Of a stretch of 64,000 nt of DNA, positions 1 to 7,744 are shown one piece after another. Positions within the stretch are counted from its first letter, which is position 1; the number at the start of each line of letters is the position of its first letter. Origin of the DNA: JBPOFM01 sp041391925 (GTDB lineage Bacteria > Bacteroidota > Bacteroidia > Flavobacteriales > Flavobacteriaceae); NCBI GenBank assembly GCA_041391925.1, contig JAWKNA010000005.1:62001-126000 (forward strand), read 5' to 3'. The notes beneath the pieces were generated by a model that worked only from the letters and a program-made list of their open reading frames with translations, did not search any database and was not told where the DNA came from. A program made the translations under genes and the position numbers.

Positions 1-2
1 TT

Positions 3-947
3 GGTTACAAACCAAAGTTTACAATATGGAGTCTTTTATTGATGATTTTGTTTTTTACAGTATTAACGGGTTACACATACTTAACGGGCTATATTCCTGA
101 TAACGGAAGTTTCTTTGATTTTTCATCTTGGGGAGTTCATAAATCTTCTCAAATGAAGGTTCAAGATTGTGGTTGTTTTGGCGACGCTTTACATTTGACA
201 CCTTGGGAAAGTTTCTCAAAAGATGTCCTATTGCTTGTTCTCATTTTAATTATCTTTTTTGGAATCAGACATATCAAACCTCTCTTTAGCAAATTTGGTG
301 TCACACTAGTGGCATTGTTGAGTTTTGTGTTCTGTCTTTGGTTTGGCTATCATGTGTTGATGCATTTGCCAACAATAGATTTCAGAGCATATAAAATTGG
401 TAACAACATACAAGAAGGCATGAGCATACCACCAGATGCTGCCAAACCGCTAATTGAATATAATTATACATTTAATGTGAATGGCAAAGAGAAAACCTAT
501 ACGGTTACAAGTGGTTATCCTGATGTAGATGGGGAGTTTGTTAAAGTAGATTCAAAAATTTTGGATGAAGGTTACGTGCCTCCAATTCAAGATTTTTCAA
601 TAGAATCGGATGATGAAGATTTGACACAGCAGTTTCTTGAAGAACCAAAATTGGTGATGGTCATCATGTATGATTTGAGCAAAGGTGAATGGGAAGGCGT
701 TGAAAAATTGAAATCCATGTCTGAAGCAGCGATGAAAAAAGGCTACAAAGTCATTGGATTGACATCTTCTGGTGGTGATGCAAAAGCAAAATTCAAAGCG
801 GACAATGATCTTAATTTTGATTTTTATCTATGTGATGAAAAAGTATTGAAAACCATCGTTCGCGCAAATCCAGGCGTGGTCGTACTCAATAAAGGAACTG
901 TCATTCAAAAGGTGCATTGGAATGATATTGAGGACTTGAAGTTCTAG
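3..947 (+). CDS. BT_3928-type DoxX-like membrane protein (5' truncated)
   Basis: The frame is open to the first base of the window, so the N-terminus is missing; a TTG at 39 is not the true start. The visible part has hydrophobic segments at its start and near residues 60-110 (counted from 39), including a CGCFGD motif between them, then a soluble C-terminal part of about 190 residues. The arrangement of DoxX-like helices followed by a thioredoxin-fold-like tail (around the LVMVIMYDLSKGEWEG stretch) matches the Bacteroidota BT_3928 family by memory. The function is unknown; a redox or membrane role is inference. It precedes an ABC permease and tpiA on the same strand, an order common in Flavobacteria. 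Confidence 0.75.
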   Translation, partial: GYKPKFTIWSLLLMILFFTVLTGYTYLTGYIPDNGSFFDFSSWGVHKSSQMKVQDCGCFGDALHLTPWESFSKDVLLLVLILIIFFGIRHIKPLFSKFGVTLVALLSFVFCLWFGYHVLMHLPTIDFRAYKIGNNIQEGMSIPPDAAKPLIEYNYTFNVNGKEKTYTVTSGYPDVDGEFVKVDSKILDEGYVPPIQDFSIESDDEDLTQQFLEEPKLVMVIMYDLSKGEWEGVEKLKSMSEAAMKKGYKVIGLTSSGGDAKAKFKADNDLNFDFYLCDEKVLKTIVRANPGVVVLNKGTVIQKVHWNDIEDLKF

Positions 948-997
948 TTTTTAGGTTACGATTATCGACTTATATCTAAACAATAGACACACAACTG

Positions 998-2071
998 ATA
1001 AATTATCTCTTAAATAAAATCTTTTACGCCATCCTAACTCTGTTTGGAGTCGTAACCGTCATTTTCTTTTTGTTCAACGTGTTGCCGGGCGATCCAGCCC
1101 AAATGATGTTGGGTCAAAATGAAGACAGCGCACAATTGGCTATCGTAAAACAAAAATACGGTTTCGATAAACCCATCAGCACACAATATTTTTACTATTT
1201 GAATGATTTGTCGCCTATTTCATTTCATTCCACAAATGCCGAAGATTATACCTATTTAAGGCAAAATAAATATACGGCAACCAAATTATTCACAATAGGA
1301 AAAACAACGACAGTACTAAAATTTCCTTATTTGCGTGAATCTTTTACCAAACAAGGGAAAAAAGTATCGCAAGTCATAGGGGAAACACTTCCAAATACGT
1401 TTGTTTTAGCAGTGTCCGCAATTATGATAGCCATTTTTATCGGAATTGTTTTAGGAATCGTTTCGGCATTGTTCAAAGACAGATGGTTGGACAAATTCAT
1501 ACAGGTTGTCAGCACCATCGGAATGAGTGTTCCGTCGTTTTTCAGTGCCATTTTATTCGCATGGTTTTTCGGTTTTGTTCTGCATAAATACACAAATCTT
1601 GAAATGACAGGAAGTCTGTACGAATTGGATGATTATGGTGAGAAAATGCATATCCAATGGAAAAATTTAATCCTTCCGGCTATAGTTTTAGGAATTCGTC
1701 CTTTGGCTGTAGTCATTCAGTTGATCCGTAATTCTTTATTGGAAGTATTCAACCAAGATTATATAAGAACTGCAAGGGCTAAAGGATTGAGTGAATTCCA
1801 AATCATTAAACGTCATGCGGTAAAAAATGCACTCAATCCTGTGGTAACAGCCATTTCGGGATGGTTTGCTTCGATGTTGGCAGGAGCTGTTTTTGTTGAA
1901 TATATCTTTGGTTGGAATGGGCTTGGAAAGGAAATAGTCAACGCTCTAAATACGCTTGATCTGCCTGTGATTATGGGAGCTGTGTTAATTATTGCATTGG
2001 TCTTCATAATTATCAATATTTTTGTGGATATCATCTATGTTTGGTTGGACCCAAAAGTTAAACTTCAATAA
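998..2071 (+). CDS. ABC transporter permease, DppB/OppB type, no canonical start codon
   Basis: Inner-membrane permease of the peptide/nickel (binding-protein-dependent) ABC class. The NVLPGDP motif after the first helix and the EAA-loop-like segment DYIRTARAKGLSEFQIIKRHAVKNA place it in the DppB/OppB family. About six hydrophobic segments are visible. The first ordinary start codon is TTG at 1070, but it would cut off the first helix. The frame is open upstream to a stop at 977-979, and the upstream codons encode a family-like first helix (KIFYAILTLFGVVTVIFF) with no ATG, GTG or TTG. I place the start at the ATA at 998 (CTG at 995 is the alternative). No ATPase or binding protein is adjacent. 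It lies 8 bases before tpiA. Confidence 0.8.
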   Translation: MNYLLNKIFYAILTLFGVVTVIFFLFNVLPGDPAQMMLGQNEDSAQLAIVKQKYGFDKPISTQYFYYLNDLSPISFHSTNAEDYTYLRQNKYTATKLFTIGKTTTVLKFPYLRESFTKQGKKVSQVIGETLPNTFVLAVSAIMIAIFIGIVLGIVSALFKDRWLDKFIQVVSTIGMSVPSFFSAILFAWFFGFVLHKYTNLEMTGSLYELDDYGEKMHIQWKNLILPAIVLGIRPLAVVIQLIRNSLLEVFNQDYIRTARAKGLSEFQIIKRHAVKNALNPVVTAISGWFASMLAGAVFVEYIFGWNGLGKEIVNALNTLDLPVIMGAVLIIALVFIIINIFVDIIYVWLDPKVKLQ

Positions 2072-2079
2072 ATAAGAAA

Positions 2080-2829
2080 ATGAGAGCAAAAATCGTCGCT
2101 GGAAACTGGAAAATGAACAATGATTTGGCACAGACCGAAACATTGATAACCGAACTCAAACTGCAAAAAATCACGTCCGATGCCGAAGTGATGATTGCAC
2201 CCTCATTTACAAATTTGTGGCCCTCATTTCAAGCCACAAAAAACACGTCCATAGAGGTCATTGCCCAGAACATGCATTTTGCTGAAAATGGAGCCTACAC
2301 AGGAGAAGTTAGTGCTTGTATGCTTCAAAGTGTTGGTGTAAAAACCGTTATTTTGGGGCATAGTGAACGTCGCGCTTATTTTAACGAAACGGACGAACTT
2401 TTGGCCAAAAAAGTAGATGCAGCTTTAAAAAATGAGTTGCGAGTTATTTTCTGTTTTGGTGAAGAATTGAACGACAGAAAGTCTGGCAATCATGAAAAAG
2501 TGGTGGAAAACCAAATTAAAAATGCACTATTTCATCTAGACGCTTCTGCATTTGAAAATATCGTTTTGGCTTACGAACCAGTCTGGGCAATAGGCACTGG
2601 TGAAACCGCAACGCCAGAACAAGCACAGGATATGCATGCTTTTATCAGAAAAACTTTGAAAAATAAATATGGAAATGGGATTGCAGATAATGTTTCCATT
2701 CTTTATGGAGGCAGCGTAAAACCCGATAATGCCAAAGAAATTTTCTCCAAACCAGATGTGGATGGTGGGTTGATTGGTGGTGCCTCTTTGAAAGCATCGG
2801 ACTTTTTCGCCATAGTTAATGCTTTTTAA
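2080..2829 (+). CDS. tpiA: Triosephosphate isomerase
   Basis: Cytosolic glycolytic enzyme interconverting dihydroxyacetone phosphate and glyceraldehyde 3-phosphate. At 249 aa it has the normal family length. The substrate lysine lies in GNWKMN (residues 8-13), the electrophilic histidine in GHSERR, and the catalytic glutamate with the hinged loop in AYEPVWAIGTG. The phosphate-binding LYGGSV segment is present near the C-terminus. The ATG at 2080 follows the permease by 8 bases and prmA starts 3 bases after its stop, so the three may be cotranscribed. Confidence 0.98.
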   Translation: MRAKIVAGNWKMNNDLAQTETLITELKLQKITSDAEVMIAPSFTNLWPSFQATKNTSIEVIAQNMHFAENGAYTGEVSACMLQSVGVKTVILGHSERRAYFNETDELLAKKVDAALKNELRVIFCFGEELNDRKSGNHEKVVENQIKNALFHLDASAFENIVLAYEPVWAIGTGETATPEQAQDMHAFIRKTLKNKYGNGIADNVSILYGGSVKPDNAKEIFSKPDVDGGLIGGASLKASDFFAIVNAF

Positions 2830-2832
2830 GGT

Positions 2833-3669
2833 ATGTCCAATAACATTTATATTGGTTATTATTTTAAAGTAGAACCTTTACAGCCAGCAGTAGAAATTCT
2901 CATTGCTGAATTGGGATATGCTGGGTTTGAAAGTTTTGTGGAAACTGAAGATGGTGTTAACGCTTATATTCAAAAAGAGGAATGGAATGAAAACATTCTT
3001 GCCGACATTCAAATTTTGAATTCTCATGAATTTGAAATTACTTATACATTTGAAGAAATTGAACAGACTAACTGGAATGAAGAGTGGGAGAAAAATTTCA
3101 ACCCCATAATTGTAGATAATGTGTGTTCCGTTAGAGCACCATTTCACCCTGAGCCAAATACGGAATTTGACATTGTCATCGAGCCCAAAATGAGTTTTGG
3201 TACTGGTCATCACGAAACCACACACATGATGATTCAGTATATTCTAAAAAATGATTTTAAAAATAAATCAGTATTGGACATGGGTTGCGGTACTGGTGTT
3301 TTGGCAATTTTAGCTGAAATGAAAGGTGCAAAACCTATTGATGCTATTGATTATGACAATTGGTGCTATTTGAACAGTCTCGAAAATGTAGAACGGAATA
3401 ACTGCAAGCACATCACTGTTTTAGAAGGTGATGCAAGTTTGTTAAAAGAGCAAAAGTATGACAGTATCATTGCCAACATCAATAGAAATATTTTGCTGAA
3501 CGATTTGGCAACTTACGTCAAATGTATAAATCCGAACGGCACTCTTTTTTTGAGCGGATTTTATAATGATGATGTTCAAATTATAGAAGAAGAATGCAAT
3601 AAACACAATTTGAAACTCGTTGAAAGTTTAGAAAAAAATAATTGGGTTGCCCTAAAATTTGTAAATTAG
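2833..3669 (+). CDS. prmA: Ribosomal protein L11 methyltransferase
   Basis: SAM-dependent methyltransferase that methylates ribosomal protein L11. The C-terminal half contains the class I SAM-binding motif DMGCGTGVLAI (about residue 148) and the family signature FGTGHHETT just before it. The N-terminal 100 residues form the L11-recognition domain. At 278 aa it is normal in size. The start at 2833 has AAGG just upstream, within the end of tpiA, and the spacing of 3 bases suggests translational coupling. Confidence 0.95.
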   Translation: MSNNIYIGYYFKVEPLQPAVEILIAELGYAGFESFVETEDGVNAYIQKEEWNENILADIQILNSHEFEITYTFEEIEQTNWNEEWEKNFNPIIVDNVCSVRAPFHPEPNTEFDIVIEPKMSFGTGHHETTHMMIQYILKNDFKNKSVLDMGCGTGVLAILAEMKGAKPIDAIDYDNWCYLNSLENVERNNCKHITVLEGDASLLKEQKYDSIIANINRNILLNDLATYVKCINPNGTLFLSGFYNDDVQIIEEECNKHNLKLVESLEKNNWVALKFVN

Positions 3670-3732
3670 CTATTAGCTACCGATAATATTTTTAAAAACT
3701 GCAGATTGATAGCTGCCACTGAAGACTGAAAA

Positions 3733-4008
3733 ATGAGTACCAAAGAGAAATTTCAAGAAGACCTACTTGTTGATACATTGGAACAACATCTCAACGAGAT
3801 TGTTCTGTATAATGATGACGTCAATACGTTTGATTATGTCATTGACACTTTAATCTATGCTTGTGACCATACTCCAGAACAAGCCGAACAATGTTCAATT
3901 TTAGTGCATTATAAAGGTAAATGTACCGTCAAGACTGGTGAATATGACGAGTTGAAACCTCGTTGTACAATGCTTTTGGAAGCTGGTTTAAGTGCCGAAA
4001 TTGTCTAA
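3733..4008 (+). CDS. clpS: ClpS adaptor of the ClpAP protease
   Basis: Small cytosolic adaptor that delivers N-degron substrates to the Clp chaperone. The 91-aa product contains the ClpS core IVLYNDDVNTFDYVID near residues 23-38, with Asn-Asp-Asp at the recognition pocket, and the HYKGKCTVKTG segment later. Family members are about 90-110 aa, so it is complete. It converges with the minus-strand sulfur operon, with only 2 bases between the stop codons. Confidence 0.93.
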   Translation: MSTKEKFQEDLLVDTLEQHLNEIVLYNDDVNTFDYVIDTLIYACDHTPEQAEQCSILVHYKGKCTVKTGEYDELKPRCTMLLEAGLSAEIV

Positions 4009-4010
4009 AT

Positions 4011-5417
4011 CTAAAGAGTAGAAGGGCACACAAAATCAGTTGTTGGCAGATCGGTATGTTTAATCGCACCAAAACCACCTGCAATATCCACCAAATTAGT
4101 GAAACCTCTTGCTTTCAAAATCGAAGCAGCTATGACTGAACGGTAACCACCTGCACAATGTATGTAGTAAGTTTTATCTTTATCAACCTGACTCATGTTT
4201 TGATTGATATAATCCAAAGGGAAATAGTGTGCATCCACTAAATGAGAGGATTTAAATTCTCCATCTTTTCTTACATCAAGAATATTAACGTTGCCTTTTT
4301 TAACTCGTTTCGCAAACTCATCAGCAGAGATGGATTCTAAAGTTTCTATATCTTTTCCTGCGGCTTTCCAAGCATCAATGCCACCTTCCAGATAACCCAA
4401 GGTATTGTCATAACCCACACGTGATAAGCGTGTCACTGCTTCTTCACTTTTTCCTTCTGGAACCACCAGAATCAAAGGTTGCTTTAAATCGGTTATCAAA
4501 GCACCAACCCAAGGTGCAAATTGACCATTCAATCCAATAAAAATGGAGTTGGGAATATGCCCTTTGATAAACTCACTTTGAGGTCGTACATCCAAAACCA
4601 TTGCTTCTTCATGGTTTGCCATCGCTTCAAAATTGTCTGCATTCAATGGCACATTGCCTTTTTTCAAAACCTGTTCAAACGCATCATATCCAGTTTTGTT
4701 CATCATGGCATTCTTTGCAAAATATTGCGGTGGAGGAGGCATGCCATCCAAAACTTCTTTAACAAACTCTTCTTTGGTCATATCAGCTCTTAAGGCGTAA
4801 TTGGTTTTCTTTTGGTCGCCAATGGTACCTACGGTTTCTTTACTCAAATTTTTTCCACAGGCAGAACCTGCTCCGTGTGCTGGATACACAATGACATCAT
4901 CTGCCAATGGCATGATTTTTTTGCGAAGTGAGTCATATAGCATTGCTGCCAGATCTTCTTTGGTCAAATCCGATTTGATGGCCAAATCTGGTCGTCCAAC
5001 ATCACCCAAAAACAGGGTGTCACCAGAAAAAATGGCGTGGTTTTTTCCGTTGGCATCAATTAATAAATAAGTGGTCGATTCCAATGTATGGCCAGGTGTA
5101 TGCAACGTTTTGATAGTGATGTTTCCCAATTTGAATTCCTCGCCATCTTTTGCGGAATGAATATCATAAGCAGTTTCAGCTCCTGGACCATACACAATTG
5201 TTGCTCCAGTTTTCTTTGCCAAATCCACGTGACCAGAAACAAAATCGGCATGAAAGTGCGTTTCAAACACGTATTTTATTTTAGCATTTTCAGAATTTGC
5301 TTTATCAATGTAAGGTTGTATTTCCCGTAAAGGGTCAATAATGGCAACTTCGCCTTCTGATTCAAGATAGTATGCACCTTGCGCTAAACACCCTGTATAA
5401 ATTTGCTCTACTTTCAC
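4011..5417 (-). CDS. CstB-like persulfide dioxygenase with two rhodanese domains
   Basis: The 468-aa protein has three domains. Residues about 1-230 form a metallo-beta-lactamase fold of the ETHE1 persulfide dioxygenase type, with HFHADFVSGH and DTLFLGDVGRPDL metal motifs. Residues about 260-350 are a rhodanese-like domain that lacks the catalytic cysteine (ILVVPEG in its place). Residues about 365-465 form a second rhodanese with the active-site loop HCAGGYRS. The order dioxygenase, pseudo-rhodanese, rhodanese is that of Staphylococcus CstB, which oxidises persulfides to thiosulfate. The genes upstream on this strand are sulfur transporters, which fits sulfide or persulfide detoxification. 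Confidence 0.9.
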   Translation of the reverse strand: MKVEQIYTGCLAQGAYYLESEGEVAIIDPLREIQPYIDKANSENAKIKYVFETHFHADFVSGHVDLAKKTGATIVYGPGAETAYDIHSAKDGEEFKLGNITIKTLHTPGHTLESTTYLLIDANGKNHAIFSGDTLFLGDVGRPDLAIKSDLTKEDLAAMLYDSLRKKIMPLADDVIVYPAHGAGSACGKNLSKETVGTIGDQKKTNYALRADMTKEEFVKEVLDGMPPPPQYFAKNAMMNKTGYDAFEQVLKKGNVPLNADNFEAMANHEEAMVLDVRPQSEFIKGHIPNSIFIGLNGQFAPWVGALITDLKQPLILVVPEGKSEEAVTRLSRVGYDNTLGYLEGGIDAWKAAGKDIETLESISADEFAKRVKKGNVNILDVRKDGEFKSSHLVDAHYFPLDYINQNMSQVDKDKTYYIHCAGGYRSVIAASILKARGFTNLVDIAGGFGAIKHTDLPTTDFVCPSTL

Positions 5418-5523
5418 CTGTTACTGTTTGTTGTTTTTCAATTGTCATTTAAAGCACCAACTACCGTCGTGTTAATTTTGAACTTTTTGATATGTCAATG
5501 CCATGTTGAAACATCTGATTATG

Positions 5524-5531
5524 CAAAGATA
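5524..5531 (-). promoter_or_regulatory. -7 box upstream of the CstB-like gene
   Basis: Read on the minus strand this is TATCTTTG, matching the Bacteroidota -7 consensus TAnnTTTG, about 110 bases before the ATG at 5417. No clear -33 TTTG was found. It would give the dioxygenase gene its own transcript besides any read-through from the TauE gene. Confidence 0.45.
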
Positions 5532-5573
5532 CTAAATCTTCAAAAGCTGTCCTGCGAATGGCATTACATTTCT

Positions 5574-6371
5574 CTATTGCAGCTCCCGAAAAATAATATA
5601 AAGAGCTACCAGAAGTGTGAACCAACCGAAACCGCGTTTGAGTTTTGTGCCACTGATAAATTTGGATGTATAGACCCCGACGATGATTCCCAAGATGGAA
5701 ATAGCTGTAAATAAGAATAAAAATGACCAATCAATGTCCCTATTTTGAATATCCCCAGTAAAACCAATCAACGAGTTAACAGCAATAATCAATAAGGACG
5801 TTCCAATAGCTTTTTTCATTGGGAGCTTTGCCAAAAGAACCAGGGCAGGAATAATCAAGAAACCACCTCCAGCGCCAATGATTCCTGTCAAAAGCCCGAC
5901 AGACACTCCTATAAAAACCAAAAAGGGAATGTTAATGGTCGATTTGAAATCAGGATTCGGAATGTCCTTTTTGGAACGAATCATTGAAATGGATGCCAAA
6001 AACATCACAATGGCAAAAAAGGTCATGATGAAAATCTCCTTAGTGATTTCAAAGTCAGCAATTGTAAATAAAGTATCAGGAATTGCAGGTACAAAGTAGC
6101 GACGCGTCAAATACACAACCGTAAATGCAGGAATTGCAAAAATGATAGCAGTTTTGATATCTATCAATTGTTTCCTGAAATTTTGAAATGCACCAATGGA
6201 TGAGGTGCTTCCCACTACAAATAATGAATACGCAGTGGCTGTGATGGGGTTGATGCCAAAAAGATAGACCATCACGGGAACTGTGATAATGGAGCCACCA
6301 CCTCCTGAAAGCCCCAAAACCAATCCAACCGTAAATGCTCCGAAGTATCCTAAAACATCAATCAATTCCAT
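5574..6371 (-). CDS. TauE/SafE-family sulfite/thiosulfate exporter
   Basis: A 265-aa polytopic inner-membrane protein with about eight hydrophobic segments. The repeated glycine-rich motifs GLSGGGGSIITVPVM near residue 22 and GIIGAGGGFLIIPALV near residue 163 are the two inverted halves typical of TauE/SafE. Family members export sulfite, sulfoacetate or related anions. Its start directly abuts the stop of the DUF6691 gene, and it is followed by the persulfide dioxygenase, so export of sulfite or thiosulfate formed by that enzyme is a reasonable inference. Confidence 0.85.
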   Translation of the reverse strand: MELIDVLGYFGAFTVGLVLGLSGGGGSIITVPVMVYLFGINPITATAYSLFVVGSTSSIGAFQNFRKQLIDIKTAIIFAIPAFTVVYLTRRYFVPAIPDTLFTIADFEITKEIFIMTFFAIVMFLASISMIRSKKDIPNPDFKSTINIPFLVFIGVSVGLLTGIIGAGGGFLIIPALVLLAKLPMKKAIGTSLLIIAVNSLIGFTGDIQNRDIDWSFLFLFTAISILGIIVGVYTSKFISGTKLKRGFGWFTLLVALYIIFRELQ

Positions 6372-6785
6372 TTAGTGTGGTAATCTGTCTTTAAAGACAC
6401 CATAAAGATAAGTTCCAATAATGGCTGCAAGAAGGACAATCAACATTGAAAACACTCCAGTTCCCACCAAAATATACATGGGTCCCGGACAGGCTCCTGA
6501 TAAGGCCCAACCCAACCCGAACAAGGAGCCACCGATAATATATCGGATAAATCCTTTTTCTTTAGGCGGTACGTTCATCAAATTGCCTTCAGTGTTCATT
6601 ATGTTCAATTTTTTTGAAATTAATAGTAAAAGAATTCCAGTAACGACTGCAGTTCCCATGATGCCATACATGTGAAACGATTCAAAACGGAACATTTCAT
6701 AAATGCGATACCAAGATACTGCTTCCGATTTAACAAGTACAATTCCAAAAATGATTCCGACGATTAAAAATTTAAAGAGTTTCAT
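6372..6785 (-). CDS. YeeE/YedE half protein (DUF6691 type)
   Basis: A 137-aa membrane protein with four hydrophobic segments. The motif GLGWALSGACPGPMYILVGTG (from about residue 94) is the C-terminal half signature of YeeE/YedE thiosulfate transporters, which carry a conserved cysteine in such a loop. Full-length YeeE is more than 300 aa; here the halves are separate genes, this one being the second. It starts 3 bases after the first half gene. Confidence 0.85.
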   Translation of the reverse strand: MKLFKFLIVGIIFGIVLVKSEAVSWYRIYEMFRFESFHMYGIMGTAVVTGILLLLISKKLNIMNTEGNLMNVPPKEKGFIRYIIGGSLFGLGWALSGACPGPMYILVGTGVFSMLIVLLAAIIGTYLYGVFKDRLPH

Positions 6786-6788
6786 GTT

Positions 6789-7346
6789 TTAAAAAATTAA
6801 AGGAAACAATAAATAAATCATAATCAATCCGCCCAGAAAAAACCCAATCACAGCGATGAGTGAAGGCCATTGCAAACTACTCAATCCTGTAATGGCGTGC
6901 CCAGAAGTACAGCCACCAGCATATCGTGTTCCGAAACCCACTAAAAATCCTCCAATAATTAAAATGGATAAACCTTTGAAGCTAAATACGGCATCCCAAC
7001 TGTAAATTTCTTCAGGCATTAATGACTTTCCCGCTTGTGAAAAACCTAATTCTGATAGCTCTTGCACAGTTTTCGGATTCAAATCTATATCAATAGGATT
7101 GGATAACAAAAAGTGACCAATAAATCCGCCAATAACCGCTCCCAAAACAACCATCAAATTCCATTTTTGGGCTTTCCAATCGAAATTGAAAAATTCGGTT
7201 TTCTTTCCTGCTCCTGCCATAGTACAAAATGTGCGAAGATTGGAAGACATTCCAAAAGTTTTACCCATATAAATGAGAAGGAACATGATAAGTGCAATTA
7301 GAGGACCCGAAAGGTACCAAGGCCAAGGATTTAAAATGTATTCCAT
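6789..7346 (-). CDS. YeeE/YedE half protein (thiosulfate transporter type)
   Basis: A 185-aa membrane protein with about five hydrophobic segments and the motif GFGTRYAGGCTSGHAITG near residue 140, the family loop with its conserved cysteine. With the following 137-aa gene it probably forms one two-subunit YeeE transporter taking up thiosulfate. An upstream in-frame ATG at 7464-7466 was rejected because it lies inside the tRNA-Arg gene; the chosen start gives MEYILNPW. A candidate -7 box lies 24 bases upstream. Confidence 0.87.
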   Translation of the reverse strand: MEYILNPWPWYLSGPLIALIMFLLIYMGKTFGMSSNLRTFCTMAGAGKKTEFFNFDWKAQKWNLMVVLGAVIGGFIGHFLLSNPIDIDLNPKTVQELSELGFSQAGKSLMPEEIYSWDAVFSFKGLSILIIGGFLVGFGTRYAGGCTSGHAITGLSSLQWPSLIAVIGFFLGGLIMIYLLFPLIF

Positions 7347-7370
7347 TGGATTATTAGTTAGAATTGATTG

Positions 7371-7378
7371 CAAAAGTA
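7371..7378 (-). promoter_or_regulatory. -7 box of the sulfur transport operon
   Basis: On the minus strand this reads TACTTTTG, fitting TAnnTTTG, 24 bases upstream of the chosen ATG at 7346. It is divergent from the tRNA-Arg promoter. The -33 element is not clear. Confidence 0.5.
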
Positions 7379-7404
7379 AGGATTTACAATTTTGGAATAA
7401 ATTG

Positions 7405-7437
7405 TTTGGTAGGTTTTTAATTAATGTACTATATTTG
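7405..7437 (+). promoter_or_regulatory. Promoter of tRNA-Arg
   Basis: TTTG at 7405-7408 and TATATTTG at 7430-7437 are separated by 21 bases, agreeing with the Bacteroidota -33/-7 promoter pattern. The tRNA starts 14 bases after the -7 box. Confidence 0.7.
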
Positions 7438-7451
7438 CATCCCAATAAAAT

Positions 7452-7525
7452 GGCCTCGTGGCGCAACTGAATAGCGCATCTGATTACGGCTCAGAAGGTT
7501 ACAGGTTTGAATCCTGTCGAGGTCA
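7452..7525 (+). tRNA. tRNA-Arg (anticodon ACG)
   Basis: A 74-base cloverleaf without encoded CCA. The acceptor stem pairs GGCCTCG (7452-7458) with CGAGGTC (7518-7524) with one G-U pair, followed by discriminator A7525. The anticodon stem is TCTGA/TCAGA around loop TTACGGC, giving anticodon ACG (Arg, CGN). The T arm contains GGTTTGAATCC. Its 3' 23 bases are part of the 25-bp repeat bounding the island, so the present 3' end was supplied by the inserted element. Confidence 0.95.
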
Positions 7526-7527
7526 CT
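7503..7527 (+). repeat. attL: 25-bp direct repeat at the tRNA-Arg 3' end
   Basis: Identical over 25 bases to 44712-44736. It begins with AGGTTTGAATCC in the T arm and runs 2 bases past the discriminator base. Two copies 37.2 kb apart, one inside an intact tRNA gene and the other free-standing, with an integrase gene just inside, define the ends of an integrated element. Confidence 0.92.
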
Positions 7528-7550
7528 ATTGAAGCTCTAATAAGCATGAA

Positions 7551-7586
7551 AACCTTGCAAAATCTATGATTTGCAAGGTTTTTTCA
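7551..7586 (+). terminator. Terminator after tRNA-Arg, supplied by the island
   Basis: AACCTTGCAA (7551-7560) pairs with TTGCAAGGTT (7571-7580) around a short loop, followed by TTTTTT. It terminates the tRNA transcript now that the chromosomal terminator has been moved to 44747. Confidence 0.85.
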
Positions 7587-7637
7587 TTTTTGATAGTACA
7601 TACTATTTGATATAATATGGTATTAAATGGTAGCTGT

Positions 7638-7678
7638 GCGGTCAACAAAATATATCGCGGTCAACAGTGTTGACCGCG
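7638..7678. promoter_or_regulatory. Candidate arm-type recombinase sites, including a perfect palindrome
   Basis: CGCGGTCAACA (7656-7666) and its exact reverse complement (7668-7678) flank one G, an 11-bp perfect inverted repeat. A further copy of GCGGTCAACA lies at 7638-7647. The 10-mer CGGTCAACAG (7658-7667) recurs at 44653-44662 inside the right end. Placement between the att core and int, and recurrence at the other end, suggest integrase or excisionase binding. An operator for the integrase gene, which starts at 7745, is the alternative. Confidence 0.6.
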
Positions 7679-7744
7679 AAGCAAAAACAAAACCATAGTT
7701 GATTTGACATTTGTCTGGAAGTTTAACCTTAAAGACATACAACT

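Noticed and set aside
7347..7466. Upstream extension of the YeeE-type gene to an ATG at 7464-7466
   Set aside because: It would read through the tRNA-Arg gene and its promoter; the internal ATG at 7344-7346 gives a normal membrane-protein start.
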